64,000 nt of DNA, taken from NCBI GenBank assembly GCA_037962975.1, contig CM075669.1:122094501-122158500 (forward strand), given 5' to 3'. Shown here piece after piece: positions 58,745 to 64,000 of the stretch. The notes beneath the pieces were generated by a model, which saw nothing but the letters and a program-made list of their open reading frames with translations, had not been told where the DNA came from and made no database searches. The position numbers were made by a program, and so were the translations under genes. How positions within the stretch are numbered: the first letter of the stretch is position 1; each line of letters starts with the position of its first letter. Origin of the DNA: Clitoria ternatea. Its lineage: Eukaryota; Streptophyta; Magnoliopsida; Fabales; Fabaceae.

Positions 58745-60633
58745 GTGAACTTCAATGTATTTGAAGCAATGAAGCACCCAACAGAGAAGAAACAATGTTT
58801 CAAAATTAATGTTGAAGATATAGCCATGGGAAAGGAAGCAAATAAATGGCTTAATACAGACCCATTGCAAAAGGTACTCACGTGTACTTTAGAAGAAGTA
58901 AAAGAAGAGGACAGAGAAGAATTTAAAGAAATCTTGAAGGAGCTGGATTGCAAAAAGCCTATTGAAGAAGAAGGACACCATGAAAAGTTGCCAGAGAAAG
59001 TAGAGAGTATAATAAGGAAGGAAGAATTGAAAGCCTTACCATCACAATTAAAATATGTTTTTCTTGATGAGGAAGGACAAAAGCCTGTTATTATTAACAG
59101 TCACTTGTCAAAATCTGAGGAAAAACAATTAATTCAAGTATTGAAACAAAACTCAACTATAATCGGATGCAGGCTAGAAGACCTGAAGGGAATCAGCCCA
59201 GCATACTGCATGCATCATATTTATATGGAGCAAGAATTCAAACCTGTTGCTCAGCCACAAAGATGCTTGAATCCAACCATGAAGGAGGTTGTCAAAGGGG
59301 AGGTAATTAAATTACTAGAAGCTGGTATAATTTATCCAATCTTTGATAGTTTTTGGGTGAGTCCTGTGCAGGTTGTTCCAAAGAAAGTAAGAGTAACTGT
59401 CATACAAATTGACAAGAACGAATTGATCCCCACAAGAACAGTCACAGGATGGAGAATGTGCATTAACTACAGGAAACTAAACACAGCAACTAGGAAAGAC
59501 CATTTTCCTCTACCCTTCATGGATCAAATGCAGGAAAGGCTAACAGGACAAGCATATTATTGCTTTCTGGATGGTTACTCAGGATATAATCAAATAATTG
59601 TTGCACCAGAAGATCAGGAGAAAACAACATTCACATGTCCTTTTGGGATATTTGCATACAGAAAGATGCCCTTTGGACTGCGTAATGCCCCCACAACATT
59701 CCAAAGTTGTATGCTAGCTATTTTCTCAGATTTAGTGGAGAAATGTATTAAAGTCTTCATGGATGATTTCTCTGTTTTTGGACCATCATTTGATCAATGT
59801 TTGAAAAATTTGAGTATGGTATTGAAGAGATGTGTGGAAACTAATTTAGTCTTAAATTAGGAAAAGTGCCACTTCATGGTCACTGAAGGGATTGTGCTAG
59901 GACATAAAATTTCCAAAAGAGGCATCGAGGTGGACAAAGCCAAAGTGGAAGTAATTGAGAAGCTGCCACCACCAAGAAACCTAAAAGGTGTCAGAAGTTT
60001 CTTGGGCCATGCGGGATTTTACAGAAGATTCATCAAGGATTTCTCCAAGATTGCAAAGCCCTTGAGTAATCTCTTAAACAAAGACACTCCTTTTATCTTT
60101 GATGATTCTTGTTTACATGCATTTGAAGCCTTGAAAAATAAATTAATTTGTGCACCTGTGATAGTTACTACTGATTGGGAATTAGATTTGAAATAATGTG
60201 TGATGCTAGTGACTATGCTATAGCGGCAGTATTAGGACAAAGAAAGGCTAAAGTTTTTCATGTCATTCACTATGCCAGCAAGGTTCTAAACCCTGCACAA
60301 ACCAACTATGCAACAACTGAAAAGGAATTATTGGCAATAGTGTATGGCTTGGAGAAATTTAGACCTTATCTGATTGGTTCCCAAGTCACTATTTTTACTG
60401 ACCATGCTGCTATGAAATATCTGCTGAACAAAACTGACTCCAAGCCCAGGTTAATTAGATGGATCTTGCTATTGCAAGAATTCAATCTAGTAATCAAAGA
60501 CAAAAAGGGCAGTGAAAATTTTATTATAGATCATTTGTCTCGTCTTGTCAACAGGGAAGTCACACTACTACAACCTGAAGTAAATGAAGAGTTCCCAGAT
60601 AAGAAGCTGTTAATGATACAAGAAAGGCCATAG
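58745..60633 (+). pseudogene. Athila-like reverse transcriptase and RNase H
   Basis: RT: PTMKEVVKGEVIKLLEAGII, WRMCINYRKLNTATRKDHFP, FLDGYSGYNQI, FMDDFSVF (catalytic pair kept, about 59755). Connection: HKISKRGIEVDKAK and FLGHAGFYRRFIKDFSKIA. RNase H: CDASDYAIAAVLGQRKAKVF, NYATTEKELLAIVYGLEKFR, FTDHAAMKYLL. Breaks are few: TGG to TAG at about 59859, a one-base deletion near 60185, and another TGG to TAG at 60631. It is the best-preserved retroelement coding region in the window. Confidence 0.9.
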
Positions 60634-61262
60634 TTTGCAGACATGGCAAATTTTAAAGCTGTAGGAGTATTGCCTGATGATCTTTTATGGCGACAGAGGA
60701 AAAAGTTTTTTAAAAGATGTAAAATAATTTATATAGGATGATCCATATTTGTTTAAACTCGGATCAGACCATATTTTGAGAAGATGTGTATCTGAGGAAG
60801 AAGCAAATAACATCTTATGGCACTGTCATAGCTCACCTTATGGAGGATACTTCAATAGGCAGAGGATGGCAGCTAAGATCCTCCAATCAGGTTTTTATTG
60901 GCCTTTATTGTTTAAAGATGCTAATGTTTTTTGTAGCATTGTGATGCATGTCAGAAGACAGGTAGCATATCAAAAAGAAACGAGATGCCATTAACCACTA
61001 TTCTTGAAATAGAAGTCTTTGATTGATGGGGCATAGACTTTGTTGACCCCTACCTGCTTCACTTTCAAATGATTACATTGTCATAGCAGTAGATTATGTG
61101 TCAAAGTGGGTAGAAGTGATGGCCTGTATGAAAACTGATGCCAAAACCGTGATTAAATTTCTCAAGAGAAATATTTTTAGCAGGTTTGGCACCCCAAGAG
61201 TGCTGATAAGTGATGGTTCTCATTTCTGCAACATTCAACTTCAAAGGTGCCTAGAACACTAT
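60634..61262 (+). pseudogene. Athila-like integrase, 5' part, cut by CACTA
   Basis: Zinc-binding N-terminus (LGSDHILRRCVSEEEANNIL, WHCHSSPYGG), then the core in broken frames: WGIDFV (first Asp), YIVIAVDYVSKWVEVMA, FGTPRVLISDGSHFCN (second Asp). The reading ends at LQRCLEHY, where the second CACTA begins. The glutamate of the DDE triad would be beyond the insertion, outside the window. Confidence 0.82.
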
Positions 61263-61379
61263 CACTAGTGGAAAAAATGGATATAACAACGGGATATTAT
61301 TCACAGGTAGAAGAGGATCAGTGATAAAAACATACGCGGTGACATTTTTGAAATTATAAGGTGAACGTTTTAATCAGAG

Positions 61380-61800
61380 AAAACTATATATCCACAGTTA
61401 ACATCATAACCGTGAACGTACCCATCAATATATATTCACGGTTGAGGAGTCAACCGTGGATATATAGTACCTGAAATATATATCGACGGTTGTGATCACA
61501 ACCGTGAATATATATTGATGGGTACGTTCACGGTTATGATGTGAACCGTGGATATATATAGATGTCAATATTCACGGTTGTATTTCCAACCGTGGATATA
61601 TAGTTCAGGTTTTAGGGTTTAATCACTGGGTACTCTATGTCCACGGTTGTTTCTATAACTGTGAATATAGATTTAATATTTATCCACGGTTGGTATCGTA
61701 ACCGTGGATATATAGTTAACATTTATCCACGGTTGTTTGTTAAACCGTTAATATATGTTTAATATATTCACGGTTGTGAGGGGGAACCGTGAATATATAT
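61380..61800. repeat. CACTA subterminal repeats
   Basis: Hairpin-like units of ATATTCACGGTTG and CAACCGTGGATATAT, the reverse complement of 31590-32000 with scattered differences. Confidence 0.8.
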
Positions 61801-62678
61801 CCTTTCTAAAACTTCAAAAGCCGCGCCTTTCACTCTTTTTTCAGTTTCTCCTTACTTTCGCTGGTTATCGTCTTCTTCCTCGTCCTGCTCTTTGTTGGTC
61901 GTAGGCTTCTGGGTTCACTTCCTTCTTCTTCGCGTGCCCTTCTTCTTCTTCGTTCACCATTGTCAGGTAAGTGCTTCGTTGCCCTTCTTCTTTCGTTCAC
62001 TTTTTAACCTCTGCTTCGTTGTTATGCTGTATAATCGTAATGGGTTTGCTTCGTTGTCTCTAAGTTTGTGTGTTTATTATTGAAGCTGAACTCTGTCTCT
62101 GCTATTTTGACATTGCCTGTGACATTTTCATTGTTGTGGAGACGAGAAATGGCTGACAAGAATTGATATCTTTTTCATTGTTGCTATTTTGACATTGTTT
62201 CTATTTTGACATTGCCTCTGAACTCTGTCTCTGTCTCTGCTGAAATGGCTGATGAGAATTTTATTGTTTGTGCACCAAAAAAATAAAAGAATTGATATCC
62301 TTCAGAACAAAATATGTATTGAAATCAATTACCAAAAAAAAAGTACTGAAATAAAAACAGTAGCTGTAATGATCATACTGTTTTTGAGGTTGCAATATCT
62401 ACAAAATTAGAATCATTTTAAGAAAAAATATTTTAAAGGGAAATTACTTAGATATACATCATAGCTGGTGTTTTAAGAAATTAAATTGAGGAAACATGGA
62501 ATTTGTTATAAGAGTTTTCTATCACATATAGCATATACCCATACATACATAAAAAAATTATAGAAAGTTTGTATTAGGAGAAGTATGTACTTATCCTACT
62601 TACGGTAGGTAGGAATTTTAAATTAATCTCGTAATAGCAACTTTAGTGGTAATTGTTTGATCTAAAAAGAGAGTTGTT

Positions 62679-62923
62679 TATAGAATCTTTATGGATATTA
62701 AATTGAGGAAATATTTCATTATGTCTGCCAATTGGTCTTCCGTGTTATAATAATTTAGCTCAATAACACCATCATTGCATAAATCCCACAAAAAATAAAA
62801 TCTTACATCAATGTGTTTACTCCTTCCATGTAGAACTAGATTTTTAGACAATGTAATGGTAGAAGCATTATCACAAAATATAATAGTTACTCCTTCATGG
62901 AAGTAGTTTAGATGCTCTAAAAT
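62679..62923 (-). pseudogene. Captured Ty1/copia RNase H fragment in CACTA
   Basis: Minus strand shows the RNase H C-terminal signature CDNASTITLSKN, GRSKHIDVRF, then GVIELNYYNTEDQLADIM ending at a stop near 62679. It keeps the terminal GVIEL...TEDQLADI motif that the copy in the first CACTA has lost, so it is closer to the captured original. It runs antisense to the transposase, in the long leader before it. Confidence 0.82.
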
Positions 62924-63721
62924 TCTTCTTAACTAAAAGTGACCCAAAAAAAAGTGACCCAAAAATAAAATGAATCAATATGGATTTTTGACCAACCCAA
63001 CCCGGGCCACCATGTTTAAAAAATAAAAATCCAATACCAAACAAAACTTGAAAAATGTCATAATCCAACACCATATCCATAATTCATAAAATAAAAGTTC
63101 AACCCTCATGTCTCAAATTCCATAATCCATCATCCAACACCATAGTTCTACTTGAAAATACCACAATTATATAATGTTATTTCTGTTGCTATTTTTTCTC
63201 TCATATAATGTTATTTGTTTACGTTTGTATGTATATGGTTGTCAATGTTGCAAACTCGTAGGCTCATACTAGCTAACTGGTATGAGGATGTGCATGAGTG
63301 AACCGTAGTTCCCCGTTTGAGATTCGACACAAATGGTCATTAAATTAATTAATGTCATCGTTTGTGTTGAATCTTGAATTGTCCGTTTGGACAGTTTGGG
63401 ATGAACAATTATTTTTTATACGCCACTGTTAGTATATACAAGTTAGGAGTTATTTTAAACTTTGATAAACTTTCGGTAACTTGTATTTTGTGTTGTTCTC
63501 TGGGTGCATATTTGGTTGTGGTTGAATTTGATTTGACCACTCTCATTTTGTGTACTTAGAGACCAATGCGAAATGCTGCCGAAATTTCATCAAATTTTAA
63601 AATAAGTCCTAACCTGTATATATGAATGACGTATAAAAACAATTGTCATGCTGAATGGGTATAGGACCACCACCTTTGTATAAAAAGTGAGGTTGATCAT
63701 AGCACCTTGTAAACAGTTGGT

Positions 63722-63964
63722 ATGGATCGGAGTTGGATAACTGCATCACGCCTAAGTCTGGAGTACGAGGGGGGAGTTGAATCATTTATAGAATTCGTAG
63801 CGAGGAATACAGTGGGGGTGAATGGAAAGTATTTTTGCCCTTGTGTTAAATGCTTCAACCTGCGTCGGGTAGACTTGGAAGAGGTGCGAGAACATCTACT
63901 GTGTAACGGTTTTCTACGTAGTTATACGCGTTGGATATGGCATGGTAAAGATGTGGTGGACTAA
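63722..63964 (+). CDS. CACTA transposase N-terminus (transposase-associated domain)
   Basis: 81 codons beginning MDRSWITASRLSLEYEGGVE, with YFCPCVKCFN and LEEVREHLLCNGFL, then YTRWIWHG. This is the conserved N-terminal transposase-associated domain of plant TNP2/En-Spm transposases, with a Cys/His cluster (CPC..C...H) likely to bind zinc. In relatives the protein continues for several hundred residues; here a TAA follows at 63962, 36 bases before the window end. That stop may be a nonsense mutation, or an intron may skip it. Confidence 0.75.
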   Translation: MDRSWITASRLSLEYEGGVESFIEFVARNTVGVNGKYFCPCVKCFNLRRVDLEEVREHLLCNGFLRSYTRWIWHGKDVVD

Positions 63965-64000
63965 GGATGGCCTAAACTCGCGTATGGACTTAGAGTTGAT

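Larger units (their letters stand above)
61263..64000 (+). mobile_element. CACTA transposon, 5' part (continues past the window)
   Basis: Starts with the same terminal repeat CACTAGTGGAAAAAATGG as 28782-32130, within the integrase of the Athila-like element; the left 3 bp are TAT. It carries subterminal AACCGTGG hairpin repeats (61380-61800), a long leader, an antisense copia RNase H fragment and, at 63722, the start of a TNP2-type transposase. The right end lies outside, so autonomy cannot be judged. It is the fuller relative of the deleted first CACTA. Confidence 0.9.

Noticed and set aside
62895..63080. Identical-looking 61-codon frames here and at 30429-30614
   Set aside because: The overlapping correct frame is the captured copia RNase H; this one is a shadow frame.

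Overview
This is nuclear DNA of a dicot plant: AT-rich, with split genes bearing GT..AG introns and mostly filled by nested retrotransposons and DNA transposons. The only intact cellular gene is a 10-exon plastid-type 1-deoxy-D-xylulose-5-phosphate synthase (DXS, 35284-39132, +), whose protein most resembles legume type II DXS. A legume of the Phaseoleae tribe is my inference, not something proved here.

Layout. 1-1973: decayed Mutator-like (MULE) transposase, minus strand. 1974-19328: a Ty1/copia (SIRE-like) element on the minus strand with exact 5-bp target duplications (ACTTT), two LTRs of about 2.0 kb, a gag remnant and no recognisable pol. Nested in it are a 3.54-kb gypsy solo LTR (3476-7016) and a rearranged LTR-like block (9780-14739). 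20025-28781: decayed Athila-like Ty3/gypsy element on the minus strand, with an env-position ORF and an array of small palindromes after the integrase. 28782-32130: deleted CACTA transposon. 32131-35140: AT-rich upstream DNA. 35145-39352: the DXS gene with TATA box and poly(A) signal.

40853-50254 is the most unusual part. It is one LTR retrotransposon, bounded by exact TTAGT target duplications, in which everything between the two LTR midpoints is inverted. The result is a 6.5-kb inverted repeat at one end (two LTR 5' portions head to head), a 476-bp inverted repeat at the other (two LTR 3' portions), and primer-binding site and polypurine tract in reverse orientation between them. Both breakpoints lie in CGCTTGAGCG-type palindromic motifs that recur in unrelated elements of the window.

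50709-54605: gypsy remnant with LTR-like DNA and an internally deleted pol. 54772-61262: a second Athila-like element (+), with LTR, primer-binding site, gag, protease, RT, RNase H and part of the integrase, where it is broken by a second CACTA transposon (61263 to the window end). That copy carries the start of a TNP2-type transposase and, like the first CACTA, a captured piece of Ty1/copia RNase H.

No cellular operon or pathway cluster is present. DXS is a single-gene island in repeats; its enzyme makes the first intermediate of the plastid MEP isoprenoid pathway.
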